Assembly: GCF_036662795.1 (NCBI RefSeq)
Contig: NZ_JBAFWZ010000001.1
Span: 62,001 to 126,000 of the forward strand
Direction of reading: 5' to 3'
DNA: 64,000 nt
Source: Lysinibacillus_B sp036662795
GTDB lineage: Bacteria; Bacillota; Bacilli; Bacillales_A; Planococcaceae
Made by a program: the position numbers and the translations under genes
Notes under the pieces: model-generated
Seen by the model: the letters and a program-made list of their open reading frames with translations, nothing else
What the model was told of the DNA's origin: nothing
Databases searched by the model: none
Shown: one piece after another, positions 43,106-52,167 of the stretch
How the letters are laid out: every line of letters begins with the position of its first letter
Numbering within the stretch: the stretch's first letter is position 1

Positions 43106-43876
43106 ATGTACCCACAACAAGTTCAACAATATTTACAAGCTTTTTTTACTGAAACGGCATGTGAGATTTTAGCTAATAATGGTCATTCTCTAACCGTTCA
43201 ATTGACAATTGATATCGATAAGAGAATTATGAATCGTCCATTTTATTGGAAATATATTGAGAGTACGAATGGTGAGCCGAGCCCTATGCAGTTAACATTT
43301 ATTACTGATCAACAATATGTGAAGAGGGGAATCGGCGGTGAAATTATTAATTATGGTTCACCGAGGCTTACTCAGCTGTTTCGAGTAACAAAAGAGCTAG
43401 GAGCAGTTGTACAAATGTTTGAAAGAGTAGAGCCGGGCAAAACTTTAACACCTTGGCTTTGTGTCAATTATAAAGTGTCGTATAAATGTGATCTTGCAAA
43501 AGAAACGTTGTATTCATTAGGCATCAATTTGATGACAGGTGAAATGGAGGATCGTTTTCATGAATCACTGCATACGGTTCATTTAACACCTAATATGCCT
43601 GAGGATGCCTATGCCCTTCCATACATCATAAAACCGTTGCGTGCACTGGAGCGATTAGATGAAACCGTTGAGGGGCTAATCAATCAGGATGACCATAGCT
43701 GGGCGAGTGCAGCCCAACATCGATTAAAAAAGGAGCTACGCATACTTGATTATTTTTACGAGGGTGTCGATGAGAAACCGGAATGCTATGAGATTGAAAA
43801 AGCAGCATTAGAGGAACGGTACACACCGAGGATTTGTCTTGATGTAGTGAGTGGAGGATTGTTTTATTTAAGTTAA
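43106..43876 (+). CDS. YqhG family protein
   Basis: The 256-residue cytoplasmic protein matches YqhG, recognisable from VQLTIDIDKRIMNRPFYWKYIE and the PSPMQLTFITD stretch, then the LTPWLCVNYKVSYKCDLAKE segment. The family is conserved in Bacillales and lies beside a SNF2 helicase, but nothing is known of its reaction. The start ATG follows GGGGAGAG; 22 bases separate it from yqhH, so both are co-transcribed. A hairpin (43884-43919) closes the unit. Confidence 0.85.
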   Translation: MYPQQVQQYLQAFFTETACEILANNGHSLTVQLTIDIDKRIMNRPFYWKYIESTNGEPSPMQLTFITDQQYVKRGIGGEIINYGSPRLTQLFRVTKELGAVVQMFERVEPGKTLTPWLCVNYKVSYKCDLAKETLYSLGINLMTGEMEDRFHESLHTVHLTPNMPEDAYALPYIIKPLRALERLDETVEGLINQDDHSWASAAQHRLKKELRILDYFYEGVDEKPECYEIEKAALEERYTPRICLDVVSGGLFYLS

Positions 43877-43883
43877 TCGTTAT

Positions 43884-43919
43884 AAAAAGGGGACTATTTA
43901 ATGAGCCTCCTTTTTTGAT
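43884..43919 (+). terminator. Terminator after yqhG
   Basis: AAAAAGGGG pairs with the right arm of CCTCCTTTTTT (imperfect stem, about 43886-43918), followed by T residues. Confidence 0.6.
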
Positions 43920-44112
43920 TAATTTCAAAGAGGGACTCTATTATTTCTGTTGTATGCATTAACTTATCCTCTTTTCAACTATTGCAGAACATCCTGAACA
44001 AAGCATTTTGGTAATTCTTACAGCCTGCTCGATTGTTCGTTCTCACATTAAAAAAATCAAGAATTCAGGTATGTATCAAATACCAACCTCTACCTTTAAG
44101 AAACCAAAAAAA
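43920..44112. other. Intergenic stretch without a clear gene
   Basis: Between the YqhG terminator and the next hairpin a 56-codon start-less frame reads FSTIAEHPEQSILVILTACS and then SIVRSHIKKIKNSG on the plus strand. It runs into the following hairpin arm and has no ribosome site, so it is either a gene remnant or chance. Nothing else is seen in 43877-44292. Confidence 0.3.
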
Positions 44113-44116
44113 TTAA

Positions 44117-44180
44117 AGAGCGTCAGACCTTACTAATTTTATATTTGAAAATTAGTTTGTCGGCGCTCTGAAATGCTTTT
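44117..44180. terminator. Large bidirectional hairpin
   Basis: AGAGCG...GAC...ACTAATTTT pairs with AAAATTAGT...GTC...CGCTCT with internal mismatches (44117-44169) and has T-rich flanks on both strands. It probably ends the minus-strand protease gene. Confidence 0.7.
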
Positions 44181-44292
44181 TTTCTATTTATATTTTCACA
44201 ATGAGATTTTTTCTCTAATAATGGAGCTATAACATAAACACATTTTTTTAACGATAATATGAGGCAAAAAGTCATCGTAGCCTACAAATTTT

Positions 44293-45606
44293 TTAATATT
44301 CTTTAAAGTTTAAAATATAGTCTGCGACATTGGTATGGCCGGAATTCTCAGCATAATGATAAGCATTATAGCCGTTAGCATCTCTTGCTGTTTTGTCTGC
44401 ACCAAAAGCTAACAACAGCGTCACCAATTCCAAATCGCCATTTGAAGCGGCATCTATTAACGGTGTATAGCCGTATTCATCCCTTGTATTTGGATCTGCT
44501 CCTTTACGCAATAAACTAGAAGAGATTTGATAGTTGCTTTCCATTACGGCTAAATGTAGTGCTGTATACCCTTCACCACTTACTTCGTTTAGTGTTGTAG
44601 CATCTATTGGATTTAATAACACAAAATCGTAATCCCCGTCCACAGCAGCGAGCATTAAACTATTCATCGTTGTTCTATCATAAGTATACGGAGTTTCTTC
44701 GTTTATGCTCTCATCTTCTAACGGTAAATTTTCTTCTGCAAGTGAACTCACCATAACCGTCAAAAAAATAGCAAGGAAGAATAAAATAGTTAGTGACATT
44801 ATGCTAGCAATTCCAATTATAGCTCCTCTATTGGAAGTTTTTATAGAAGGTGTTTTATCTTTCAGGAAAAAGTCGCTAATAGCATGAACACGTTTTGGTA
44901 AATTCGGATGAGTTGATAGAATTTCATCTAACCAACTAAACACACTTGTTTCTGTTTCAATTTGCTTCATAAATTCTATTTGATCTACCTGATTATATAT
45001 TTGTGGTCCAATCGATAATATTACCAGTGCATTTTGGGCAGCTTCATAGGACTGACTGTAATAGGCACCAAAGCGATCACACGTAAATTCACAGGCACGA
45101 GAATAAGCATTATTTAAAAAAGGTATAATTAAGGCTGGCATTAATAGCCATCCAAATCCTATATGGCTACGTTTTATATGAGCAAATTCATGTGCTAAAA
45201 TAAAGCACACCTCATCTTCTCCTTGTTCATCAATTATTGAAAAAACATCTGAATATAACACAACCATATTTTTTAAGCCAAATTTGGTGGCAAAGGCATT
45301 TAATATACCGCCAGATTGAATAACATAAATATCTGGTATCTGTGTTAACTTCATTCGATTGGAAATATTTTTGGCGTGCTCATAAAAGTGGGGAAATTGG
45401 TGCTCATTTATTTTAACACCGTTTTTTCGAATGTTAACGATAGCCAGATTATGCATCAACCAATAGAAACATAACATAGAAATGATGATAATAATTCCAA
45501 ATAATGATATTACTGCAATCAAATAAATAAATCCACTGACGATGCATAAAATTATAAAGTATAATTTTTCTTTACTAATAACTAAATCTTCCTCATGAAA
45601 TTCCAT
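44293..45606 (-). CDS. M48-family metalloprotease with C-terminal ankyrin repeats
   Basis: The 437-residue membrane protein combines an M48 (HtpX/Ste24-like) protease and an ankyrin domain. Two N-terminal helices (about 14-59) are followed by the zinc site HEFAH (139-143) with the third ligand Glu173 in ACEFTCD. A further helix lies at about 266-289. Residues from about 310 contain ankyrin repeats: GYTALHLAVMESNYQ, GADPNTRDEYGYTPLIDAASNGD and GADKTARDANGYNAYHYAE. M48 enzymes do membrane-protein quality control; the ankyrin part likely binds a protein substrate or adaptor. Start ATG near 45606 follows a weak site. This fusion is unusual and monocistronic. Confidence 0.88.
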   Translation of the reverse strand: MEFHEEDLVISKEKLYFIILCIVSGFIYLIAVISLFGIIIIISMLCFYWLMHNLAIVNIRKNGVKINEHQFPHFYEHAKNISNRMKLTQIPDIYVIQSGGILNAFATKFGLKNMVVLYSDVFSIIDEQGEDEVCFILAHEFAHIKRSHIGFGWLLMPALIIPFLNNAYSRACEFTCDRFGAYYSQSYEAAQNALVILSIGPQIYNQVDQIEFMKQIETETSVFSWLDEILSTHPNLPKRVHAISDFFLKDKTPSIKTSNRGAIIGIASIMSLTILFFLAIFLTVMVSSLAEENLPLEDESINEETPYTYDRTTMNSLMLAAVDGDYDFVLLNPIDATTLNEVSGEGYTALHLAVMESNYQISSSLLRKGADPNTRDEYGYTPLIDAASNGDLELVTLLLAFGADKTARDANGYNAYHYAENSGHTNVADYILNFKEY

Positions 45607-45740
45607 AGTATCACTCCATTATAAAATTATTCCAGTATTAATAATACAGATTAAATTTGAAAAAGGAATAAGGAAAAAGGATAAATAGTTATAAGTAATT
45701 ATTCATAACTTTTAACTTTTGTATGATGTTTTTCTGCAAA

Positions 45741-45764
45741 TAAAAACCTTGCGTTGCTGCAAGG
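45741..45764 (-). terminator. Terminator of the small gene
   Basis: CCTTGC/GCAAGG (45747-45752 and 45759-45764) followed by TTTTTA on the minus strand. Confidence 0.65.
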
Positions 45765-45776
45765 AATAATCAATTT

Positions 45777-45944
45777 TTATGAAAATTGGTCGTTATTTTT
45801 ACCAGTCTCAGCACTGCTGCCTTCATTTGACATAGCCGAGATTGATTTGTTGTAAGCGACAAGTATTACACCGATTTCTTCTGCCAAAGAATTAATTTTA
45901 TCAAGTTGCTGTGAATCCAGCTCTGCATAATTTGACGTGTCCAC
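45777..45944 (-). CDS. Small acidic protein (55 aa)
   Basis: A 55-residue minus-strand frame begins with GTG nine bases after AAAGGAT and encodes MDTSNYAELDSQQLDKINSL, then AEEIGVILVAYNKSIS and a Ser/Asn-rich tail. It has one amphipathic helix with hydrophobic face, and a terminator follows, so it is likely real. No family recognised. Confidence 0.5.
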   Translation of the reverse strand: MDTSNYAELDSQQLDKINSLAEEIGVILVAYNKSISAMSNEGSSAETGKNNDQFS

Positions 45945-46043
45945 TTTTTAACATCCTTTCTAATCATAAATGTTTATTACAAGTAGTATTGAGTAGATTA
46001 CTTAATACAACTAAAGAAGCTAATTATTAGAGAGATTTTCCCT

Positions 46044-46274
46044 TTATTTATCTAACGGAGTTCCTCGCATAAGCCGCTCGAATTTATCCATTTCCTTATC
46101 ACATTTCGGCTTGTATTTAAAAGGGTTTTTTTCGACTCCAAATTCCTCATTAGAGCTTGTTTTGATTCCGATAAGGGAGCTTTGGGTTGCTAAAGGGTCA
46201 TCGATTAATTCTTCTTTTTTACCGTCTCGATGAGGGGTTGTTTCGGTATGCTGATGCTCTTGATTGCGCGGCAT
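46044..46274 (-). CDS. Hypothetical small hydrophilic protein
   Basis: The 76-residue protein is very hydrophilic, rich in Glu, Lys and His near the N terminus (PRNQEHQHTETTPHRDGKKEE), and ends with DKEMDKFERLMRGTPLDK. It looks intrinsically disordered. No family named. ATG at 46274 follows AAGGAGATG; an in-frame ATG 30 bases earlier lacks a site. It could be a spore-related small protein by composition, but this is only a guess. Confidence 0.55.
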   Translation of the reverse strand: MPRNQEHQHTETTPHRDGKKEELIDDPLATQSSLIGIKTSSNEEFGVEKNPFKYKPKCDKEMDKFERLMRGTPLDK

Positions 46275-46395
46275 TTTATCATCTCCTTCTATTTTAATAT
46301 GCAAGCTTAGAACGTAAATTATGCAAACAATTTATTGTTGATTTTGCAGAATAATTTCCTATTTTCAGCGTATTACTATTAAAAAGGAGTATATA

Positions 46396-47118
46396 ATGTA
46401 TTTAATAGGTTTCATTGGTTTTCTTGGTTCTACTATAGGCATCTCTATTGGTGGTATACTTGCAATGCTCGCTAGCGAGTTTAAGCAGGATATAGCCATG
46501 ATTTATGCATTATGTAGTGGATTAATCATTGGGTTAATCGGTTTAGAAATAGTACCAGAAAGTTTACATCAGGGACAGTTCATACCGTTTATTATGGGGA
46601 TACTAGCAGGTGGAATTTTATACGAGCTTATAGATCGAGTGTTCGATTCATTTGACATATTACATGTTAAAACAAATGGGGATGGTTATATTCGGACGGG
46701 GATTGTCCTAGCGATAAGTATAGCTATTCATAATTTTCCAATGGGTATGGCCTTTGGTGCCGGACAACATGGCATCATGCATAATTCAATTCTTCAAACG
46801 ATACTTCTACATAATATACCCGAGGGAATTGCTCTTTTTACGCCATTTATTCTTGCTAAACTCAATTGGAAAGCCTTACTATTTTTCGCCGTTGTTATTT
46901 CTTTACCGATCGCATTTGGAGCCATTTTAGGAAGTATGATTGATATGTCTTATCCTAATCTTTGGTCAGTAGTGACGGGACTTGCCGTCGGGATTTTAAC
47001 CTTTGTTACAATACAAGAAATCTTTGGAGCAGCGATTAAAAGGTCCTCGCTCCTTAGAAGTGTAATGATGGCCGGGATAGGTTTTAGTGTTATTTGGTTG
47101 TATTTGAATCTATTTTAG
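46396..47118 (+). CDS. ZIP family metal transporter
   Basis: The 240-residue membrane protein is a ZIP transporter for divalent metals (zinc and related ions). The metal-binding motifs HNFPMGMAFG in helix 4 and LLHNIPEGIALFTP in helix 5 are clear, and eight helices fit. The length is normal for the bacterial GufA/ZupT-like group. The ATG follows AAAAAGGAG. It is divergent from the small-protein gene and precedes a 52-residue gene by 48 bases. Confidence 0.92.
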   Translation: MYLIGFIGFLGSTIGISIGGILAMLASEFKQDIAMIYALCSGLIIGLIGLEIVPESLHQGQFIPFIMGILAGGILYELIDRVFDSFDILHVKTNGDGYIRTGIVLAISIAIHNFPMGMAFGAGQHGIMHNSILQTILLHNIPEGIALFTPFILAKLNWKALLFFAVVISLPIAFGAILGSMIDMSYPNLWSVVTGLAVGILTFVTIQEIFGAAIKRSSLLRSVMMAGIGFSVIWLYLNLF

Positions 47119-47166
47119 AATAGGCATTTTATCAAAAAATTATGTACAGAAGAGGAGTTGTATACA

Positions 47167-47325
47167 GTGCAAGTACCAATAAAAGCATTAGCAGATGCTG
47201 TTAATCAATTATCTGAACAGGAAGCAAAGCAATTATTAGTATCGATACTAATTGCAAAAAACTATAGCAATCAAGAAGTACTGCAGAAAGTACAGGAAAT
47301 CATTGACGACCTTGTGAAACAATAA
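47167..47325 (+). CDS. Small helical protein (52 aa)
   Basis: A 52-residue frame starts at GTG nine to ten bases after GAGGAG and encodes a helical protein with heptad-like leucine and isoleucine spacing (ALADAVNQLSEQEAKQLLVS, then VLQKVQEIIDDLVKQ). A terminator follows directly. It may be co-transcribed with the ZIP gene. Family not recognised. Confidence 0.5.
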   Translation: MQVPIKALADAVNQLSEQEAKQLLVSILIAKNYSNQEVLQKVQEIIDDLVKQ

Positions 47326-47326
47326 C

Positions 47327-47355
47327 GGTGGGGTTTCACTACTCCATCTTTTTTT
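47327..47355 (+). terminator. Intrinsic terminator
   Basis: GGTGGGGT/ACTCCATC with two G-U pairs and a 6-nt loop is followed by seven T. Confidence 0.7.
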
Positions 47356-47478
47356 ACGACCTCCTATAGACTGAATTTTCGTTCTTTTATGACGTTTTAC
47401 AGATTGAAACTTTTGTCGGTTTATTTCGTATGTTAAAGTATGGATAGTGGCATATTGATTGAAATGGAGGACAACACA

Positions 47479-48630
47479 ATGACAGAAATGAAAAATCCAT
47501 TATTTGATGATTTAGACTCACGTCAGCAAGAACCGAATAATGAAATAGTAGAGTCTGAACCAAAGCAGCTTGTTTCGGTAGAGGAGCTATCACAAATTCG
47601 AAAACGTCAGTTAATGTTAAAGGAAGATCCGAATGTACTAGCTTTAGCAAGTAAAATTGATATAAAAAATCAGGTGGCAGTATTAGAGTTTGGTAAAGAA
47701 ACGGCGAAAGGAATTTCAACTTTTTCCGATCGAATGCTTGCAACAATCAAATCGACAAATTTAGAAAAATCGAGTGCACTTTTAAATAATTTAAATAAAA
47801 TCATGGATAGATTTGATCCGAAAGAATTTCTAGAAGAAGAGAAAAAGGGCGGCTTTTTAAAGCGAATGTTTTCGAGAAGTAAGGAACAGCTAGAGCGGAT
47901 ACTATCAAAATATGATTCTATGAGTAAGGAAGTCGATGCTGTTCATCGTGAAATTCAAAAGTATGAAGTAGAAATGAAACGAAATACCGTTGAGTTAGAG
48001 AACATGTACGATGAAAATTTAAACTATTTCCATTCCTTAAGTGAGCATGTAGCAGCAATTGAAGTCAAGGTTGAGGAATTAAATACGGAGTTGCCAGCTT
48101 TACAGGCACGCGCTAGTGAAGGGGATCAAGAGGCGATATTAGAGCTTGAAACCGTACAACGTTCGATTGAACTATTAGAGCAACGTCGATACGATTTAGA
48201 GATGGCACAGCAAGTAAGCTTCCAATCAGCGCCTCAAATACGTTTAATGCAGCAGGGGAATAATCATTTAATTGGGAAAATCAACTCGGCATTTGTAACG
48301 ACGATTCCAATCTTTAAGCAAGGTTTAGTTCATGCTGTTACAATGCAACGCCAAAAGCTAGTTGCAAATTCAATGGCAGAGCTTGATAAACGAACAAATG
48401 AAATGCTCGTTAAAAACGCTGAAAATGTGCGTCAAAATTCTGTTAACATAGCTCGTATGGCAGGAGGACCAAGTATTACGATTGAGACAATTGAAACGAC
48501 ATGGCAAACGATCATGTCAGGTATTCAAGAAACAAAGCAAATCCAAGAGGAGACGATTCGTAACCGTGAAGAGGGCCGTAAGCGAATTGAAAAACTTCAG
48601 TTAGAATACGAAAAACTAAAAAGAATATAA
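47479..48630 (+). CDS. TelA/YceH toxic-anion-resistance family protein
   Basis: The 383-residue helical protein matches the TelA (KlaA) family, described for tellurite resistance and linked in Bacillus (YceH) to cell-envelope stress. Its core is long alpha-helical coiled-coil (VDAVHREIQKYEVEMKRNTV, EVKVEELNTELPALQARASE, ...) and ends with NREEGRKRIEKLQLEYEKL. ATG at 47479 follows ATGGAGG at eight bases. It is monocistronic with a terminator after it. Direct anion chemistry has not been shown for the family. Confidence 0.85.
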   Translation: MTEMKNPLFDDLDSRQQEPNNEIVESEPKQLVSVEELSQIRKRQLMLKEDPNVLALASKIDIKNQVAVLEFGKETAKGISTFSDRMLATIKSTNLEKSSALLNNLNKIMDRFDPKEFLEEEKKGGFLKRMFSRSKEQLERILSKYDSMSKEVDAVHREIQKYEVEMKRNTVELENMYDENLNYFHSLSEHVAAIEVKVEELNTELPALQARASEGDQEAILELETVQRSIELLEQRRYDLEMAQQVSFQSAPQIRLMQQGNNHLIGKINSAFVTTIPIFKQGLVHAVTMQRQKLVANSMAELDKRTNEMLVKNAENVRQNSVNIARMAGGPSITIETIETTWQTIMSGIQETKQIQEETIRNREEGRKRIEKLQLEYEKLKRI

Positions 48631-48640
48631 GCTTATCGAC

Positions 48641-48678
48641 GACTTTGCAGGAGATTTCTTGCAAAGTCTTTTCATTTT
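48641..48678 (+). terminator. Intrinsic terminator
   Basis: GACTTTGCA/TGCAAAGTC (9-bp stem) followed by TTTTCATTTTT. Confidence 0.85.
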
Positions 48679-48763
48679 TCTCGAAAAATAATTTGCATAA
48701 TAAAATAATGTATATTAAACTAATTGGAATTAAAGGTTTTTATAAAAGAAGGTTGTGAAAGAT

Positions 48764-49711
48764 ATGACACAGTTACATAAGGCTGCTAAAAATTACTTGA
48801 AAAAAGTAAATAATATTCCATCCTTAGCAACTATGACAGCACTTGAGGCTAGAGAGATGAGGGCAAAGCTACATCCTCCTAAAATTAAAATTGCTAGGCT
48901 GGCAAGTATCGATGATAAGGCCATAAGGGTTCGGGATGGCTCAAATATTCCCATTCGTATATACACACCAGAGGGGAACGGTCCATTTCCAATTGTTATT
49001 TACTATCATGGAGGGGGATGGGTCTTAAATGACTTAAATACATGTCACGAAAGCTGTTCATATCTTGCAAAGGAAACAAATTCGATTATCGTGTCAGTTG
49101 AGTATCGTTTAGCTCCAGAATATAAGTTTCCTGTTCCCCTTTATGATGCATATGATGCTTTTTTATGGGTAAGAGCTAATGTTGAAAATTTAGGTGGAGA
49201 GAAAGATTTAATTTCGGTGGCAGGGGATAGTGCAGGAGGAAATTTAGCGACGGCCGTTACACTTTTGGCGAAGAAAGAGCAACAAAAAATTGCTGCCCAA
49301 ATTTTATTGTATCCTGTAACGGAGCTTTCTTATAATAGCGTCTCATATTCAACTTACGCTAATGGCTATGGACTAGATAAAGATGTTATGAAATGGTTTG
49401 GAAATTACTATATCCGACAGGAGGGAGATATATTTAACCCATTACTTGCACCACTTTTGGCAGATGTCCGAGAGCTACCTCCTGCATTTGTGCTTGTTGC
49501 AGAGAATGATGTGCTACGTGATTAGGGGATCGCCTACGCTAAAAAACTAGTGAAAAATGGTGTTATAGTTGAGCAGCATATAGCAACAGGAATGGTTCAC
49601 AGTTTCTTTACTAAAAATGATTCATTTGAGGAGCAAATAAATCAAACAATTGATCAAATATCTTCTTTCTTAAAAAGGAATATCTATAGTACGAATCAAA
49701 TAGCTAAATAA
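48764..49711 (+). pseudogene. HSL-type esterase interrupted by an in-frame TAG
   Basis: The frame from ATG 48764 stops at TAG 49523-49525 after NDVLRD and continues in the same frame as GIAYAKKLVKNGV... to TAA 49709-49711. One base change (probably GAG Glu to TAG, the family reads LRDEG) explains it; full length would be 315 residues. Present: the oxyanion motif YYHGGGWVLN and nucleophile elbow GDSAGGN (hormone-sensitive-lipase family), and the catalytic Asp in AENDVLRD. Missing after the stop: the catalytic His in MVHSF. The short product should be inactive. Confidence 0.85.
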
Positions 49712-49715
49712 ATAA

Positions 49716-49760
49716 GGCAGATGAAGGATTAAAACATGATAATTCTTCATCTGTCTTTTT
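49716..49760 (+). terminator. Terminator after the esterase gene
   Basis: GGCAGATGAAG pairs with CTTCATCTGTC (one mismatch, long loop), followed by five T. Confidence 0.75.
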
Positions 49761-49898
49761 GTTATATTTATGGGTATTACTATTTATGTTTGGGGGAAAG
49801 TAAAGAATAAAAATATCTAGTGTTTATTATAAAAGGTAATTCTATTTTACTAGATTCGAACAAAGGTTAATATACTTTATCTTAATATAACCTTCATT

Positions 49899-49948
49899 CT
49901 AATAAATTATTAAGTTCTTGTTAATAAATATTTACAAATTCCTAATAT
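49899..49948 (+). promoter_or_regulatory. Pho-box-like array of five hexamers at 11-bp spacing
   Basis: CTAATA, TTAAGT, TTAATA, TTACAA and TAATAT start at 49899, 49910, 49921, 49932 and 49943, each 11 bases apart. PhoP of Bacillus binds TT(A/C/T)A(C/T)A hexamers repeated at 11-bp intervals; TTAATA matches fully and CTAATA and TTACAA nearly. The array lies 76-125 bases before a secreted phosphatase gene. It is the only organised feature in the 310 bases between the esterase and nucleotidase genes. AT-rich sequence makes chance similarity possible. Confidence 0.5.
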
Positions 49949-50023
49949 AGAATCGACATATATTTGATACGTTACATATATATATTAATGTAAGTTACTT
50001 TTAAAATATGAAAGGGGTACGAC

Positions 50024-52126
50024 ATGAAGAAGTATAAAAAGTATTTTAATGCAACGCTTGTCACAGCAGTGGCTGCAACAACCCTTGTTGTTGCACCGAT
50101 ATTGTCGGCAGCAAGTGCGAATTTTTCCGAAGTGGAACAGGTTGACAAGGATGTACTAGGTTTATCTAAACGGAAGATTTTGGGTGATTTTTCCGGTGTG
50201 ACATCACCACAACTATCCGACCTGTACTACGGATCGATTGCAACCTTACTAAATGCTGAAATTAATGGAAAAGGCAATGGCCATTCATCAAATGGCAACA
50301 AAGGTAAAGGACCAAATAAAAATTTCACATTATCCTTAATGCACACTAATGATACACATGCGAATTTAGATAAAATAGCAAAAAAAGCCACAGCGGTAAA
50401 TAATGTACGTGCTGAAAAACCAAAATCGCTCCTTATTAATGCAGGGGATGTATTTTCAGGCACTTTATATTTCAATGAGTATAAAGGACAAGCTGATCTT
50501 GAGTTTATGAATTTATTGGGCTATGACATTATGACATTTGGTAATCACGAATTTGATTTAGGTTCAAGTGCGGATGGTCATAAAGCTCTTGCTGATTTTA
50601 TTAAAGGCGCCGAATTTGCCTTTGTAAGTTCAAATATTGATTTTTCAAAGGATAATAATTTAAAGGGCTTATATACTGATGAAATTTCAAGAAATCCTAA
50701 AAAAGGGAAAATTCATAATGGAACTGTAAAAGTGATAAATGGACAAAAAGTAGGTTTCTTTGGGCTAACAACAGCCGAGACGAAAGATATTTCAAGTCCA
50801 GGTGCTGTTCAGTTTGTGGATTATATCGAAGAAGCGAAAAAAACTGTAAGAGAATTTGAAAAAATGGGTGTTAATAAAATCGTTGCAGTAACTCATATTG
50901 GCTACGATGATAATCCAGCTTATGATAATGACCTTATGTTAGCAGAAAAGGTAGAAGGAATCGATGTTATCGTCGGCGGTCATAGCCATACGAAATTAGA
51001 CAAGCCAGTTGTCGTCGCTAAAGACAGTACGCCGACAGTCATTGTGCAAGCTTATCAATACAATGATTTTTTAGGCACATTAGATGTTGAATTCAATAAG
51101 GATGGTGTTGTCGTAAATCATGAGGGCCAACTAATTGAAATTGGTAAGTTACCAGAAGATGAATACACAGCAAAGAGACTTGAGCCTTATAAAGCGAAAA
51201 TAAAGGAAGTTTCAGAAAAGGAAGTTGGTGCTACGGCTACAGCAGCATTAGATAACCCACGTGATAGTGGAGATGTAACAAAGCCGAGTGTTCGTAAAAA
51301 TGAAACTGCTCTAGGAAATGTTATTACAGATGGCATGCTCGCAAAAGCAAAGCATTATAACAGCAAAGTTATTATGGCCCTTCAAAATGGTGGCGGCATT
51401 CGCGCAGGCATCAATGAGGGACCAATTACAGTTGGTGAGGTTATTACAGTTCTACCATTCGGTAATACGTTAGCAACAATAGAATTAACAGGTGCTGAAC
51501 TTAAAGCAACACTGGAACATAGTTTGAAGGATTATCCAAAGGAAAGTGGGGGCTTCTTACACGTTTCTGGGGCGAAAATAGAATTTGACTCAACCAAGCC
51601 TATGGGTCAGCGCGTTACAAAAATTTCATATGAAAACGGTGGTCAATTTACTGAAATCAATGAAACGGAGAAATACACAATCGCAACAAATGCTTTCACT
51701 GCAAAAGGTGGAGATGGTTTTGATATTTTGAAAAAAGCATACGAAGAAGGTCGGGTTACCGATTTAGGTCTCTCTGATTGGGAAAACTTTGCAGAGCATT
51801 TAACACGACTAATTACAGTTGAGCCAAAGGTAGAAGATCGTATTGTTGATATATCAAAAGAAAATCAGGAGATTATTGTTTTACAAGAAGACTTCTCTGG
51901 TACTCCAGATGCACCAAAAGTTTTTACTGGTAATGTAGTTGTAAATATAAATGATTTCAGCTTGTTAGCAAACGCTGAAATTCGAGGGAATTTAACAATC
52001 AAAGGAAATACGAACAATCTCTCTTTTGCCAATGTGAAAGTGACTGGCAATTTAGATCTTTCATCATTAGAAGTAGAAGCGCTTGATATAGACGGAATTA
52101 CAGTGGATGGAGAAATAATCCTATAA
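50024..52126 (+). CDS. Secreted 5'-nucleotidase/2',3'-cyclic phosphodiesterase-type enzyme
   Basis: The 700-residue protein has a Sec signal peptide (about 1-32, ending SAASA), a Gly/Asn/Lys-rich linker (about 80-100), a calcineurin-like metallophosphatase domain with HTNDTHANLD, INAGDVFSG, FGNHEFDLG and VGGHSHT, and a 5'-nucleotidase C-terminal domain with NGGGIRAGI, LPFGN and TNAFTAKGGDGFD. The last 70 residues are a strand-rich repeat (NINDFSLLANAEIRGNLTIKG...) unlike the family and without an LPXTG or SLH anchor. It should release phosphate from extracellular nucleotides. Gap to the next gene is 41 bases, so they form an operon, probably under the Pho-like array. Confidence 0.93.
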   Translation: MKKYKKYFNATLVTAVAATTLVVAPILSAASANFSEVEQVDKDVLGLSKRKILGDFSGVTSPQLSDLYYGSIATLLNAEINGKGNGHSSNGNKGKGPNKNFTLSLMHTNDTHANLDKIAKKATAVNNVRAEKPKSLLINAGDVFSGTLYFNEYKGQADLEFMNLLGYDIMTFGNHEFDLGSSADGHKALADFIKGAEFAFVSSNIDFSKDNNLKGLYTDEISRNPKKGKIHNGTVKVINGQKVGFFGLTTAETKDISSPGAVQFVDYIEEAKKTVREFEKMGVNKIVAVTHIGYDDNPAYDNDLMLAEKVEGIDVIVGGHSHTKLDKPVVVAKDSTPTVIVQAYQYNDFLGTLDVEFNKDGVVVNHEGQLIEIGKLPEDEYTAKRLEPYKAKIKEVSEKEVGATATAALDNPRDSGDVTKPSVRKNETALGNVITDGMLAKAKHYNSKVIMALQNGGGIRAGINEGPITVGEVITVLPFGNTLATIELTGAELKATLEHSLKDYPKESGGFLHVSGAKIEFDSTKPMGQRVTKISYENGGQFTEINETEKYTIATNAFTAKGGDGFDILKKAYEEGRVTDLGLSDWENFAEHLTRLITVEPKVEDRIVDISKENQEIIVLQEDFSGTPDAPKVFTGNVVVNINDFSLLANAEIRGNLTIKGNTNNLSFANVKVTGNLDLSSLEVEALDIDGITVDGEIIL

Positions 52127-52167
52127 TTTGCAAATAAGTTGAATGTCACAAAATGTAAAGGAGAATT

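Noticed and set aside
43960..44110. Start-less frame encoding FSTIAEHPEQSILVILTACS
   Set aside because: No start or ribosome site, and it runs into a terminator arm; not enough to call a gene or transposase remnant.
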